A stretch of 64,000 nucleotides of DNA from Hyphococcus sp. (lineage in GTDB: Bacteria; Pseudomonadota; Alphaproteobacteria; Caulobacterales; Parvularculaceae): NCBI GenBank assembly GCA_028289605.1, contig JANQON010000006.1:124001-188000 (forward strand), given 5' to 3'. Numbering within the stretch: position 1 is the first letter of the stretch; each line of letters starts with the position of its first letter. A program made the position numbers and the translations under genes. Of the stretch, positions 1 to 8,787 are shown in pieces. The notes beneath the pieces were generated by a model. That model saw nothing but the letters and a program-made list of their open reading frames with translations. It did not search any database and was not told the DNA's origin.

Positions 1-50
1 TCGGCCGCATGTCGGCGCGCGGCGTCGAGAGACAGCTCGCCCGCGCTCAC
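1..50 (-). CDS. hpnD: Start of a hopanoid gene, probably presqualene diphosphate synthase (partial)
   Basis: Only about 16 codons are inside the window. A GTG at 50-48 on the minus strand opens the reading MSAGELSLDAARRHAA and runs off the left edge. This GTG overlaps the TGA of the hpnC gene (GTGA), which suggests translational coupling. In hopanoid loci hpnC is commonly followed by hpnD, which converts farnesyl diphosphate to presqualene diphosphate, the substrate of HpnC. The call rests on position and coupling; the visible residues are too few to prove the family. Confidence 0.5.
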   Translation of the reverse strand, partial: MSAGELSLDAARRHAA

Positions 51-934
51 GCCGCGCCCTTGCCTGCCTGCAAGAAGCCCGCTACAGCGCCGCGAACGCC
101 CGCCGATGCGAAATCGAGTTTGGAAAGCGCGACCCGGGACGCCAACGGGTCGCCGCGGCGCAAGAGTGCAATCAATCGAGCCGCAAGGCGTATGATCACC
201 GCCGATTCCATCGCAAGACTTTTCGACTTCAGCGCCGCCGGCAATTTATGCGCGTCGATCATCAACGCGTCGCAACCGTCGAGCATCCGGTGCTTGACCG
301 CATCCAGCGCCGCGCTCGACGCCGGTCGGTCTAGATCTTCGACGGCGCCGCCTTTTTCTTGCAACCATGGTTCGATCACATAGACCCGATCGAGGTCGCG
401 ACGATCGTCGCCGCAATCCTGCAGATGGTTGACGATCTGAAGCACCGTGCACAAGGCGTCGGAATAGCGGTAGCCGGCCTTGTCCTCGCCATGGAGGTCG
501 AGGAGATAGCGACCCACCGGATTGGCCGATAGCTCGCAATAGCCGAGCAGCTCTTCCCAAGACGCGTAGCGGGTTTTCTCCGCATCAAGCACGAAAGCCG
601 CGACCAGGTCGGAGCCGTGCTTCGTGGTCACGCCAACCTCGGCGAGGCTCTCGCGCAAGGCGACCGCTTTTTCGTAGCCCGGACCTTCCGGCGCATCGCC
701 CTGAAGAACGGCGTCGAACGCGCGCAAGCGGCGGATCTTCTCTTCAGGGGCGAGGTCCGCATTGTCGGCGACATCGTCGATCGCCCGCGCAAAGTCGTAA
801 TACTTCGCTACATGGGGCCGAAGGCGCTTGGGCAACAAAAACGAGCCGACGGGAAAGTTCTCGTCATTGGCGCCCTTGCCGGACGGGGTCTCGGCGCTGG
901 CGGCGGGCTCTGCAATATCGGCGGTCGTGGTCAT
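47..934 (-). CDS. hpnC: Hydroxysqualene synthase HpnC
   Basis: A 295-residue member of the trans-isoprenyl/squalene synthase fold. HpnC turns presqualene diphosphate into hydroxysqualene in the HpnCDE route to squalene and hopanoids. The family opening ENFPVGSFLLP is present, followed by the first Asp-rich motif (DDVAD) and the second motif in NHLQDCGDDRRDLDRVY. The frame is open further upstream, but the ATG at 934 has an AAGGTG Shine-Dalgarno about 10 bases before it and gives the usual length, whereas the upstream extension is low-complexity and overlaps the divergent gene's promoter. It is transcribed away from hpnB across a 114-bp gap that must hold both promoters, and it overlaps the start of the downstream hpnD-like gene. 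Confidence 0.9.
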   Translation of the reverse strand: MTTTADIAEPAASAETPSGKGANDENFPVGSFLLPKRLRPHVAKYYDFARAIDDVADNADLAPEEKIRRLRAFDAVLQGDAPEGPGYEKAVALRESLAEVGVTTKHGSDLVAAFVLDAEKTRYASWEELLGYCELSANPVGRYLLDLHGEDKAGYRYSDALCTVLQIVNHLQDCGDDRRDLDRVYVIEPWLQEKGGAVEDLDRPASSAALDAVKHRMLDGCDALMIDAHKLPAALKSKSLAMESAVIIRLAARLIALLRRGDPLASRVALSKLDFASAGVRGAVAGFLQAGKGAA

Positions 935-1048
935 CTCGCGGCGCACCTTAGCGATTTCCGGCGCCAATCCAAGCGGTCGATAGGCCGCGTTGTTTTCCTC
1001 AGTTTTCGCCTTCCCCGCCGACGCCGCGAAAGGATAGATAGGGCGGCC

Positions 1049-2212
1049 ATGATCTTGTTCCTCGCCACCCTGTCGCTCGCCGCCTGGATCTATCTCGCCC
1101 TGTTTCACGGCCGATTCTGGCGCGCCGACCAGCGGCTCGGGGATGCGCCGGCGCCGGCTTTGTGGCCGCCCGTCGCCATCGTGATCCCCGCCAGAGACGA
1201 AGCCGCCTCAATCGGAGAGGTGATCGCCGCTCATGCGGCGGCTGATTATTCGGGCGAGGTGTCGATTGTTCTTGTCGACGACAATTCGACCGACGGCACA
1301 GCCGATGTTGCTAAGGCCGCCGCCGGCGACGGCGCTGACAAACTCACGGTCATCAACGGCGCCCCGCTCGCTGAGGGATGGACCGGCAAACTGTGGGCCG
1401 TGCGGCAAGGGCTAGCCGCCGCCACAGAAATGAATCCCGCCTATGTCTTGCTTACCGACGCCGACATCGTTCCAGCGCCGGAAACGCTGTCGCGTCTTGT
1501 CGCGAAGGCGGAACGAGAGGGCTTGTCTTTGGTCTCGCTAATGGCGCGCCTCGATGCGCGCGGTCTGTGGGGCGGATTGCTGATCCCGGCCTTTGTCTAT
1601 TTCTTTCAGAAGCTCTATCCGTTCCCCCGCGTCAACGACGCAACGAGCGACGTCGCCGCCGCCGCCGGCGGCTGCATGCTTGTCCGCACCGACGCGCTGA
1701 ACGCCATCGGCGGCGTCGACTCCATCCGCGATGCGCTGATCGATGATTGCGCCCTCGCCCGTCGCATTAAAGACCACAAACCGGGCGCCAAAATTTGGCT
1801 AGGCCTCGCTAGCGACGAAGCCAAAAGCCTGCGCGACAATCGATCGCTGAATTCGGTATGGAACATGGTTGCGCGCACCGCTTACGCGCAACTCGCTTAT
1901 TCGCCGCTGCTGCTCGCCGGCACGGTGATCGGTATGGCGCTCATTTATCTTGTCCCGCCCGGCGTCGCGCTGACGCTCGCAATGCATGGCAATGAACTGG
2001 CCGCCGTGTTTGCACTCATTGCTTGGGGGCTGATGGCGTACACCTATTGGCCGACGCTTGGCGTCTACAAACAACAGCCATGGCAATCGACGACGCTTCC
2101 GCTTGCCGCCGCCTTTTACACAGCCATGACAGTGGATTCAGCGATCCGCCAAATGCGCGGCCGCGGCGGTCAGTGGAAAGGCCGCCATTATGATTTTCGT
2201 AACGTGTCCTAG
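1049..2212 (+). CDS. hpnB: Hopanoid-associated glycosyltransferase HpnB
   Basis: A 387-residue GT2-type membrane glycosyltransferase. The N-terminus is a membrane segment (MILFLATLSLAAWIYLALF), then the nucleotide-sugar-binding region with VAIVIPARDE, LVDDNSTDGT and LTDADI (the acidic metal-binding motif), and at least two hydrophobic segments near the C-terminus (around LAYSPLLLAGTVIGMALIYL and the AVFALIAWGLMAY stretch). This layout fits HpnB, a conserved member of hopanoid loci whose exact substrate is not settled. The reading frame is open back to 617, but that part is antisense to hpnC; the ATG at 1049 follows an AAAGGA and starts the family's usual N-terminus. Divergent from hpnC. Confidence 0.85.
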   Translation: MILFLATLSLAAWIYLALFHGRFWRADQRLGDAPAPALWPPVAIVIPARDEAASIGEVIAAHAAADYSGEVSIVLVDDNSTDGTADVAKAAAGDGADKLTVINGAPLAEGWTGKLWAVRQGLAAATEMNPAYVLLTDADIVPAPETLSRLVAKAEREGLSLVSLMARLDARGLWGGLLIPAFVYFFQKLYPFPRVNDATSDVAAAAGGCMLVRTDALNAIGGVDSIRDALIDDCALARRIKDHKPGAKIWLGLASDEAKSLRDNRSLNSVWNMVARTAYAQLAYSPLLLAGTVIGMALIYLVPPGVALTLAMHGNELAAVFALIAWGLMAYTYWPTLGVYKQQPWQSTTLPLAAAFYTAMTVDSAIRQMRGRGGQWKGRHYDFRNVS

Positions 2213-2314
2213 CAAAACCTGAATAACTTTTTTGTCCGGATACCGACAATTCGAAAGACCTCTTTAACTTTAGATGTCTTTGAATAGCGCCGCCGAAACG
2301 CAGAGGCGACGCCC

Positions 2315-2593
2315 ATGTCCCATACGCATAACTGTCTTGGACCGTATTTTCTTTCGCTGGTTTGCGAGACCGAAAACGATTTGAACCGCATCGAAACCGT
2401 TTACATCGACGGCTTTGAAACGGAGGCCGACGCATGGCGCGCATGCCGCGAGCTAAAGGGCTACGGCGCGATCGAAGCGGTCAACGCAAGCGGCGCTGAT
2501 ACGTCTGTCGATCGAGGCGACATCCTTCAAGTGATGATTGCGAAGACGTCGGCTGCGGATTTTCCGCCGGGGTTTGCGGTTACTGCGGCTTAG
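2315..2593 (+). CDS. Small hypothetical protein (92 aa)
   Basis: I do not recognise a family. The 92-residue product has no signal peptide or membrane segment. It is mildly acidic, with a central stretch (YIDGFETEADAWRACRELKGYGAIEAV) that looks like a compact alpha/beta fold. The ATG at 2315 is preceded by AGAGG about 8 bases upstream. The gene stands alone about 100 bp after hpnB, and a palindromic repeat begins seven bases after its stop. The 2213-2314 gap is AT-richer than its surroundings and may hold its promoter. That it is a real gene is supported by the ribosome site and codon usage only. Confidence 0.55.
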   Translation: MSHTHNCLGPYFLSLVCETENDLNRIETVYIDGFETEADAWRACRELKGYGAIEAVNASGADTSVDRGDILQVMIAKTSAADFPPGFAVTAA

Positions 2594-2599
2594 ATAACT

Positions 2600-2684
2600 C
2601 CGCTTATCCCGGCGAAAGCCGGGATCTCGAGCGGCATATTCGCAGCAAGCGTCATGAGATCCCGGCTTTCGCCGGGATGAGCGG
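2600..2684. repeat. Palindromic intergenic repeat, family A copy 1
   Basis: Long imperfect inverted repeat. The left arm begins CCGCTTATCCCGGCGAAAGC and the right arm ends CGCCGGGATGAGCGG, joined by a variable spacer of about 25 bases. It lies between two genes ending toward it (plus-strand orphan, minus-strand dioxygenase), so it could fold in transcripts of either as a terminator-like hairpin. Same family as eleven other copies in this window. Confidence 0.9.
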
Positions 2685-2711
2685 AAACAAAGAATTCATT
2701 TACAACCCAAC

Positions 2712-3560
2712 TCAACCCAACGACCGCTGAGGGTGCCGCCCATCCACATACCCCATAAACGGCGGATGGATTGAATAGCCGATCAACTGACGCGCCCGTT
2801 CGGGCAGGGTTTTCGCGATGTCCGGCGGCACGGCGATCGCCATGTTTTCGAGCTGCCGCGTCCATCCCGGACAATATTGCGGGGTAATGATCAGGCGTGA
2901 TGCGTCTGACCTGTTGGCCCCGCCGCGATGCCAAAGCGTTCCCTTTGCGAGCATCAACGAGCCGGCCGGCATGATCGCTTTGACCGCATCCGCCCGCGCG
3001 CCGGGATCGCCTTCCCGCGATCCCGCTTTTTCAAAGTCTTCGCTTTCCGCGGCGCCCTCAATCAGCTCTTCTTCCCAGAGATGACTGCCCGGCAAAATCT
3101 CTGTCGCGCCGTTATTCTCTGTTGTGTCGTCAATGGACCAAAACGCGCTGACGCCAAGGGACGGGCGCGGCCGCGGCCACTGATAATGGCTGTCGTCATA
3201 GTGCCAGGGTTGCGGCGTTTCGCCGGGATGCAGATTGATCGCAAGACACGCCGACAACAAGCAGTCGGCGCCGAGATCGGCTTCGGCAAAAGCGAGCGCC
3301 AACGGATGCGTAGCAAGATCGGCGAACACGCGCCCCTTCGCCAAGAGGGCGTATACGCGATTGGTTTCGCGTCCTTCGAATTCATTGCGCCCTTGAATAT
3401 TGGCGTTGATGTAGGGCTTCAGGCCGGCGCGAATGTCGTCGAGCTGCGCGCTCGTGAGAACACGGTTGAAGGTAACATATCCTTCGCGATCGAATTCCTC
3501 GCGCCAGTCCGCAAAAGAGCGTCCGCCAAGCCATTGTTGGATGTCGTGTATTTCGGTCAT
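2712..3560 (-). CDS. Phytanoyl-CoA dioxygenase (PhyH) family protein
   Basis: A 282-residue Fe(II)/2-oxoglutarate-dependent oxygenase of the PhyH superfamily. The facial triad is visible as H120-x-D122 in QPWHYDDSHY and the distal H211 in GTLWHRGGANRS, with downstream Arg residues for 2-oxoglutarate. Such enzymes hydroxylate lipid-like or small organic substrates. The ATG at 3560 has AGGGAT 8-9 bases upstream; longer in-frame starts have no better site. It is the last gene of a minus-strand run of sulfotransferase, propeller lipoprotein and HpnA-like epimerase, 61 bp after the epimerase stop. The substrate is unknown; a hydroxylated lipid or hopanoid is an inference from context. Confidence 0.8.
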   Translation of the reverse strand: MTEIHDIQQWLGGRSFADWREEFDREGYVTFNRVLTSAQLDDIRAGLKPYINANIQGRNEFEGRETNRVYALLAKGRVFADLATHPLALAFAEADLGADCLLSACLAINLHPGETPQPWHYDDSHYQWPRPRPSLGVSAFWSIDDTTENNGATEILPGSHLWEEELIEGAAESEDFEKAGSREGDPGARADAVKAIMPAGSLMLAKGTLWHRGGANRSDASRLIITPQYCPGWTRQLENMAIAVPPDIAKTLPERARQLIGYSIHPPFMGYVDGRHPQRSLG

Positions 3561-3621
3561 CGCTGCGATCCCTGTCGCCTCCGCGCCGACAACCATCGCG
3601 CATTCGCCGCGGCGATGAAAC

Positions 3622-4605
3622 CTATTTGCGCAGCCAGCCCTGCTCGCCGAACCAATGGACGGTCGCCTCAAGCGCAGGCTTCCATGGGGACGCCCGCCAG
3701 CCAAGCTCTCGCGCGGCTTTTTCGCTGGAAAACGAAACCTGACGGCCGGCGAGACGCACGCCCGTGAGTGGGGCTTTCGGCGGCTTTCCGGTCATCGCGG
3801 CGACGAGATGCGTGTCGACCGCGCCGGCGGCGAGCGCCACCCAGTAAGGCATCTTCGTTTTCGGCGCCGGTTGGCCGGAAACACTTTCGATTTCGATCAG
3901 CAAGTCTTTCATCGGCGTGTTGTCGCCGCCGAGCAAATAGCGTTCGCCTTTTTGTCCGCGCTCGCGCGCCGCAATCAACCCTTCCGCAATGCTGTCGATC
4001 GGAACGAAATTCAAGATGCAGTCGATATAGGCCGGCGTCGCCCCATTGGCGAAATCGAGCAACATGCGCGTCGGCGGCGTCAGCGCCGTATCGCCCGGGC
4101 CGAGTGGTTCGGTCGGCATGGCGATCACCGCGTCAAATCCTTTTTGCGCGGACGCTTCTACAAGGCGTTCGGCTTCCAGTTTCGATAGCGGATAGGGACC
4201 CAGCATGTCCGTAGGCGTGAGCCGATGGGACTCGTCCGCCGTGGAGACGCCGATAGGCGTGTTTTCGCCGACGAGCGTCGTCAGGCTTGAGCAGTGTACG
4301 AACTTTTCGACGCCGGCGTCCATGGCTGCGTTCAAAACGACCTCGGTCCCCTGGCGGTTGACGGTGTCGAACACGCCTTGGTCTTTCGCCCATAGCTGCG
4401 CGTTTCCGGCGAGATGAAAGACGGAGTCGATCCCCGCCATCGCCGCCGCAACGGCGCTTTCATCCGTGATCGAGCCCTGGACATCGTCGTTGGTCCCGGG
4501 CGCAGCAAGATCAAAAGACCGGACCGTTTCGCCGGCCGCCCGCAATTGACGGACCAGCGCTTTACCCACAAACCCGGCCCCGCCGGTGACAAGCGTTGCG
4601 GCCAT
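3622..4605 (-). CDS. hpnA: HpnA-like NAD-dependent epimerase/dehydratase
   Basis: A 327-residue extended SDR. It has the Rossmann glycine motif TGGAGFVG, the DxxAx site F-H-L-A-G-N, and the YxxxK motif in GPYPLSKLEAE. The stretch GPGDTALTPPTRMLLDF followed by PAYIDCILNFVPID closely follows the pattern of hopanoid-associated sugar epimerases (HpnA). The ATG at 4605 overlaps the TGA of the upstream lipoprotein gene (TGATG), so I prefer it to the in-frame ATG six codons earlier. HpnA is expected to process a sugar nucleotide or act on a lipid side chain; its substrate is not certain. hpnB/hpnC lie 2-3 kb away, which supports the name, but another extended SDR (for example a 3-beta-hydroxysteroid dehydrogenase type) is possible. 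Confidence 0.75.
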   Translation of the reverse strand: MAATLVTGGAGFVGKALVRQLRAAGETVRSFDLAAPGTNDDVQGSITDESAVAAAMAGIDSVFHLAGNAQLWAKDQGVFDTVNRQGTEVVLNAAMDAGVEKFVHCSSLTTLVGENTPIGVSTADESHRLTPTDMLGPYPLSKLEAERLVEASAQKGFDAVIAMPTEPLGPGDTALTPPTRMLLDFANGATPAYIDCILNFVPIDSIAEGLIAARERGQKGERYLLGGDNTPMKDLLIEIESVSGQPAPKTKMPYWVALAAGAVDTHLVAAMTGKPPKAPLTGVRLAGRQVSFSSEKAARELGWRASPWKPALEATVHWFGEQGWLRK

Positions 4606-5681
4606 CAGGACGCCGCCTCGCACACGATCAAACCCTCATCGACAACGGAACCGGCGATCAATCCGCGGTCCGTTTCGACAGCCGCCGTCGCCGCGCTGAA
4701 CAGCGCGCCTTTCGGATCGTCGAACAAAATCGTTGAATCTCCCGCAGCCGGATCGATGCGGACGATCCGCGAGCCTGCGCGACCAAAGCCCAGCTTGCGC
4801 TGAAACGCAAGCCGGATCAGCGACGGATGCAGCGCCGCAACAATCTCGCCGTCTTTCGACAATGTCAGGTTGTCCGGCGCCCCCGGCAGCTGTAGGGGCG
4901 TTTCTTCGACAAAAGTCGGCGCTGCGCGCGCGTAGCGTCGCAGTTTCTTTTCCCGCGTCGCCGCCACGATCAATTCGTCATCAGCGACCAATAAGCCATT
5001 GGCGAATCCGACCTTGTCGGCGATCCGAGCGCCGTCCTCTCCGATGACGCCGCCGCCCCGACCGCCGAAAACGTCTTCCACCGCCGCGCGCCAGCCGCAG
5101 CCTTCATGATCCGCCGTTACGAAGATGCCGCTGTCGACATGGGCGATATCATTGGCGGCGCAATGGGTCTCAGCAGCGGCGACCGTTCCGTTCGAATCGA
5201 TATTGATTTTCTGCGGACGCATGCGCCAGCGCCCCCCGTCCTTGACGTAACCTCGGTTGATAAAGGCGAGATCGCCGGTCGCCGGATCAAAGGCAATCCC
5301 ATGTGGACGCAGGCCGTTCTCAACGTCGTCCCGGTCAATGACCGACGACGCCGCAACAGGCGTTCCCGGCGACTGGAACAAGTCGTTGAACGAGATCGCA
5401 TAGAGCCCCCCTTCGGCCGGCTCCGGTCCGCTCTTTCGCGCCGCGCGTTCAGCGGCGCGGCGGTCATAAGCCGAGACGTATAAACGCTTATTGGCGAAAT
5501 CGGGCGCAAGGTCTTCTGCGCCTGTTACAGTCGCGCCGGTTTCCGCATCGATGATCGCGACCCGGCGACAATCAGCCTGCGTGTATCGCGCTTCGCCGAC
5601 ATCCTTTGCGCAGGACGCAGCGCAGACAAAAACAGCCGTGAGGAAAAAGAGCTTACGCCGCACTGTCCTGCGCCGCCCCAT
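4605..5681 (-). CDS. Beta-propeller lipoprotein, SMP-30/strictosidine-synthase-like
   Basis: A 358-residue predicted lipoprotein. The start MGRRRTVRRKLFFLTAVFV is a basic then hydrophobic signal sequence ending in the lipobox AASC. The body has repeated propeller-blade patterns such as RPHGIAFDPATGDLAFI, GFANGLLVADDELIVA and GAPDNLTLSKDGEIVA, typical of the SMP-30/gluconolactonase, strictosidine-synthase and arylesterase folds. The start overlaps the last 29 bases of the sulfotransferase gene, and the stop shares TGATG with the HpnA-like gene, so the three are probably translated together. Ribosome signals before 5681 are weak; a GTG at 5663 is an alternative. Lactonase or esterase action on an envelope lipid is plausible but unproven. 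Confidence 0.7.
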   Translation of the reverse strand: MGRRRTVRRKLFFLTAVFVCAASCAKDVGEARYTQADCRRVAIIDAETGATVTGAEDLAPDFANKRLYVSAYDRRAAERAARKSGPEPAEGGLYAISFNDLFQSPGTPVAASSVIDRDDVENGLRPHGIAFDPATGDLAFINRGYVKDGGRWRMRPQKINIDSNGTVAAAETHCAANDIAHVDSGIFVTADHEGCGWRAAVEDVFGGRGGGVIGEDGARIADKVGFANGLLVADDELIVAATREKKLRRYARAAPTFVEETPLQLPGAPDNLTLSKDGEIVAALHPSLIRLAFQRKLGFGRAGSRIVRIDPAAGDSTILFDDPKGALFSAATAAVETDRGLIAGSVVDEGLIVCEAAS

Positions 5682-6783
5682 TCTGCGCTGGTTGTTGCGC
5701 TGCGCCGGGTACGGCGTATCCCCATTTATCGACAAAATACTTTAGGCGGCTTTCCACTTTCGCTGCCGCTTCGTCCGAATAGGCGAATTTATTTTTCTGA
5801 AATGTCTTCACTGACGCCAAATAGCGTTCGAAGGCGTCGCGAGAGGCCTCGAAACCAGGCAGCGCCAGGGCCGAATAGATCTTGTCGAGCGCATCCATCG
5901 GCGCTTCATCAAGCTCTTTGTACCCCAGTTCGATCAGCAGCTCGGCGGGCGTATTCGCCGCGTCTTCCTCATAAGCTCGCATCATGCGCTCATAGACCGA
6001 CAATATGGTCTCATCGATGTCCACATGCTCGTAGCTTTGCAGCGCGAACTCTTTCAGGAGCTTCTGATAGAAATTCCGCATTGAAAGAAAGACTTCAAAG
6101 GGATTGCGGTGGATGTGGATGAACTTCGCCCCCGGAAACATTTCCCGCAGCATGGCGAGACGTCCGGTGTAAACCGGGTTCTTAATAAGGAGCGGCTTTT
6201 GTCCCTGATGCAGGTAGAGCTTGCGCAGGAAATAAGTGAATTGCCGGCGCCAGCTGCGAATGTCCGCCGGCGAACAGCCGTCAAAAAAGAGCCCGCGTTG
6301 CACATTCTCCGCGAAGTTTCGCGGAAAATAGATGCCGTGGTAAAATGAGACCTCCGACATATTCGCAATGGCGATTTCGTCTTCTTGCGGACTTTCCGGC
6401 GTCACCGGGATGTTATCGATATAGCGATGCTCCGGCAGCGCGCGTTCGAGCAGCGGCGCAAATGCTTTGGCGAGACCGAAGAGATCCCAGGGAAGTCCGG
6501 TCGCCACCGGCGGCACAAAGCCCCACTCCCCGCTCTGACACATGACGTTGTAGAGATGGGTCGTGCCCGACCGCCAGTGACCGAGGATAAAGACCGGCGG
6601 CGGCATATCGTCGATCGCCGGCAGGCGTTGCTCCATCACCAGCTTCTCGCCGGCTGAGAACGGCCATCGACCGAGCGCCGCCAAGGCGATCCCGGCGCCG
6701 GCCAGCGGCTTGGACGGCAGGCCCGATCGGCCGGTGACCGCACCCAATGTTCCGATATTCGCTCCGCTAAGTGGATGCGCCAT
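5653..6783 (-). CDS. Sulfotransferase family protein
   Basis: A 376-residue PAPS-dependent sulfotransferase. The 5'-phosphosulfate loop is FILGHWRSGTTHLYNVM (residues about 65-81) and the 3'-phosphate site is the FIHIHRNPFEVFLSM segment. The N-terminal 40 residues contain a hydrophobic patch (AGIALAALGRW), so membrane association is possible. The ATG at 6783 gives a normal family length; a GGGAAG lies somewhat far upstream. It heads a minus-strand operon with the propeller lipoprotein, HpnA-like epimerase and PhyH-like oxygenase, suggesting that a hydroxylated lipid or glycan is sulfated. A 237-bp gap separates it from the divergent tamA and should contain promoters in both directions. Confidence 0.85.
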   Translation of the reverse strand: MAHPLSGANIGTLGAVTGRSGLPSKPLAGAGIALAALGRWPFSAGEKLVMEQRLPAIDDMPPPVFILGHWRSGTTHLYNVMCQSGEWGFVPPVATGLPWDLFGLAKAFAPLLERALPEHRYIDNIPVTPESPQEDEIAIANMSEVSFYHGIYFPRNFAENVQRGLFFDGCSPADIRSWRRQFTYFLRKLYLHQGQKPLLIKNPVYTGRLAMLREMFPGAKFIHIHRNPFEVFLSMRNFYQKLLKEFALQSYEHVDIDETILSVYERMMRAYEEDAANTPAELLIELGYKELDEAPMDALDKIYSALALPGFEASRDAFERYLASVKTFQKNKFAYSDEAAAKVESRLKYFVDKWGYAVPGAAQQPAQNGAAQDSAA

Positions 6784-7020
6784 GATGTTCGTTAACTTCC
6801 CACGCAGTTTCAGTCCAAGGGGCTTAGCGCAGTCCGATCCGCTAATCCAGAAAGGCCCTGCGATAGACCCGAAATGAGCCCGCCATCGCCACAAAAAGCT
6901 CGGATTTGAAGCCTTGGATTAACAAAGTTATGACAGGGTTGCCAAATGCTTAACAGCTGAGGCCTGACATCTCCGGACACCCACACGATCAGGCGGCAAG
7001 GACAGGGTTGCGTAGGCTCC

Positions 7021-8787
7021 GTGACGCGCACGTTTTTACATTGGCATCGCCGCTTTTTTGTCGCCGTCGCGGCGGCTCTATGCCTTGCCGCGCCGCCGGT
7101 CCTGGCGCAGGAGACCTACGAGGTTGAATTCCGCGGCGCCCGCGGCGCGCTGAAGAAGAATCTCGAAATTATTTCCAACCTGAACAAGGGATTGCGCGAA
7201 TACCCGACCATCGCCGCCTTGCGGCGGGCCGCGCGCCGGGACATTGATGCGTTTGACGTCGCGCTGACCTCTTCCGGGTATTATCTGGGTGAGGCCTCGT
7301 TCACGATTGAGCGGGCCGACGACGACGGCAAACCGACGGTCGTGTTCCTCATTGAGCCGGGCGAGCGATTCACCGTCACTGAATACGAGATCCTGTATCG
7401 CGATGAGTTTGAGGGCCGGCCGACGACCATGACGCAAGCCGGCATTGAGCCGGACGGCTCCGCCGCCGGCGCCGATCTGCGCGACGCCCAGGTCGCTTTT
7501 TTGAACCATCTATGGAACTCAGGCTATCCGGGCGCCGAGACGGTCGCGCGGCGCGCCATCGCTCTACCGGACAAGGCCGAGGCGACCGCCGTCTTTGTCT
7601 TCAACAGCGGGCCGAAGGCGCGCTTCGGAGACATTCAGATCGAGGGTCTCGACAAGACCCACGACGACTACGTTCGCAAGTTAAAAACCTGGGAACAGGG
7701 CGATGAATATGAACGCGCCAAGATTGTAAGCTATCGCGACCGGCTCGGCGCGTCGGGACTGTTTTCGTCAATCAGCGTTTCGCCGGGCGCGCCGGACGAC
7801 GATGGCGAGGCTCCCGTCATCGTTGACCTCGAGGAACGCAAGCGCAGGACCATCGGCGCCGGCGTATCCTTTTCAACGTCGGAAGGCCCGGGCGGGCGCT
7901 TGTTTTTCGAGAACCGCAACATCTTCGGACGCGGCGAAGACTTTCGCATAGAATTGCGCGGCTCAGAAATCGAGCAGTCGATAGACTTCACCGCGCGCAA
8001 ACCCTTTCCCGAGCTCCCCGGTTACGTTTTCGCCAACTTTGGTTTGTCCAATGAAACGACAGACGCCTTCGACGCCCGCTCGATCAGAGTATCCGGCGGG
8101 GTGTCGAAACTGTGGCTGGACGACAGACTTGAAACCCGCAGCGCCATCGCCCTCGAAACGTCCAAAGTCGAAACAGCGACCAGCGAGGAACGCACCTACT
8201 TCGTCTCCGCGCCTTTGTCGGTCATCTGGGATTCGGAAAACGACCTGTTGCAGCCAACCAAGGGTTTTCGTGCACAACTGACAGTGACGCCTTATACAGG
8301 CTCCGACACGTTTACCCAGGCCGAACTGGGCGGACGCTATAGACTGTTCTTTGGCAAAGACGACGCCATGACGTTTGCCGCCCGCGGCGCGCTCGGCGCA
8401 ACCTTCGGCAACGCCCTCCTCGACTTGCCGGCGAACAAGCGGTTTTTCGCCGGCGGCGGCGGATCGGTGCGCGGATTTGCTTTTCAGGAGGCCGGTCCGC
8501 TGGACGCCAACAACGATCCGATCGGCGGGCGGTCCTTTGCGGAAGGCGGCGCTGAATTGCGCGGAAAAGTTACCGACAACATCCAGCTTGTGGGCTTTGC
8601 AGACGCCGGCACGGTCATGGCCTCGACGCTGCCGGACTTCAACGAGCGCTTCTTCGTCGGCTATGGCGGGGGCGTGCGGTATTTTACGCCGATCGGACCG
8701 ATCCGTTTTGATGTCGCCTTCCCGCTCAATGGTCGGCCGAGCGACCGGAACTTCCAGATCTATATCGCATTGGGGCAGCCGTTTTGA
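7021..8787 (+). CDS. tamA: Outer-membrane translocation and assembly protein TamA
   Basis: A 588-residue Omp85-family protein. A signal peptide (about residues 1-29, ending PPVLAQ) is followed by POTRA domains and a C-terminal 16-strand-type barrel. The conserved lid-lock motif GSVRGFAF is near residue 480, and the last strand ends in F (QIYIALGQPF), as expected for a BAM-recognised barrel. TamA works with TamB in moving or inserting outer-membrane components. The start codon is GTG with TAGG upstream. Its TGA overlaps the ATG of tamB (TGATG), so the pair is translationally coupled. Confidence 0.9.
   Translation: MTRTFLHWHRRFFVAVAAALCLAAPPVLAQETYEVEFRGARGALKKNLEIISNLNKGLREYPTIAALRRAARRDIDAFDVALTSSGYYLGEASFTIERADDDGKPTVVFLIEPGERFTVTEYEILYRDEFEGRPTTMTQAGIEPDGSAAGADLRDAQVAFLNHLWNSGYPGAETVARRAIALPDKAEATAVFVFNSGPKARFGDIQIEGLDKTHDDYVRKLKTWEQGDEYERAKIVSYRDRLGASGLFSSISVSPGAPDDDGEAPVIVDLEERKRRTIGAGVSFSTSEGPGGRLFFENRNIFGRGEDFRIELRGSEIEQSIDFTARKPFPELPGYVFANFGLSNETTDAFDARSIRVSGGVSKLWLDDRLETRSAIALETSKVETATSEERTYFVSAPLSVIWDSENDLLQPTKGFRAQLTVTPYTGSDTFTQAELGGRYRLFFGKDDAMTFAARGALGATFGNALLDLPANKRFFAGGGGSVRGFAFQEAGPLDANNDPIGGRSFAEGGAELRGKVTDNIQLVGFADAGTVMASTLPDFNERFFVGYGGGVRYFTPIGPIRFDVAFPLNGRPSDRNFQIYIALGQPF

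Noticed and set aside
617-1048. N-terminal extension of the hpnB frame
   Set aside because: The extension is antisense to hpnC and lies before the family's normal start; the ATG at 1049 has a ribosome site.
8784-8786. TTG as start of tamB
   Set aside because: The ATG one codon later is in the standard stop-start overlap with tamA and is the more likely start.
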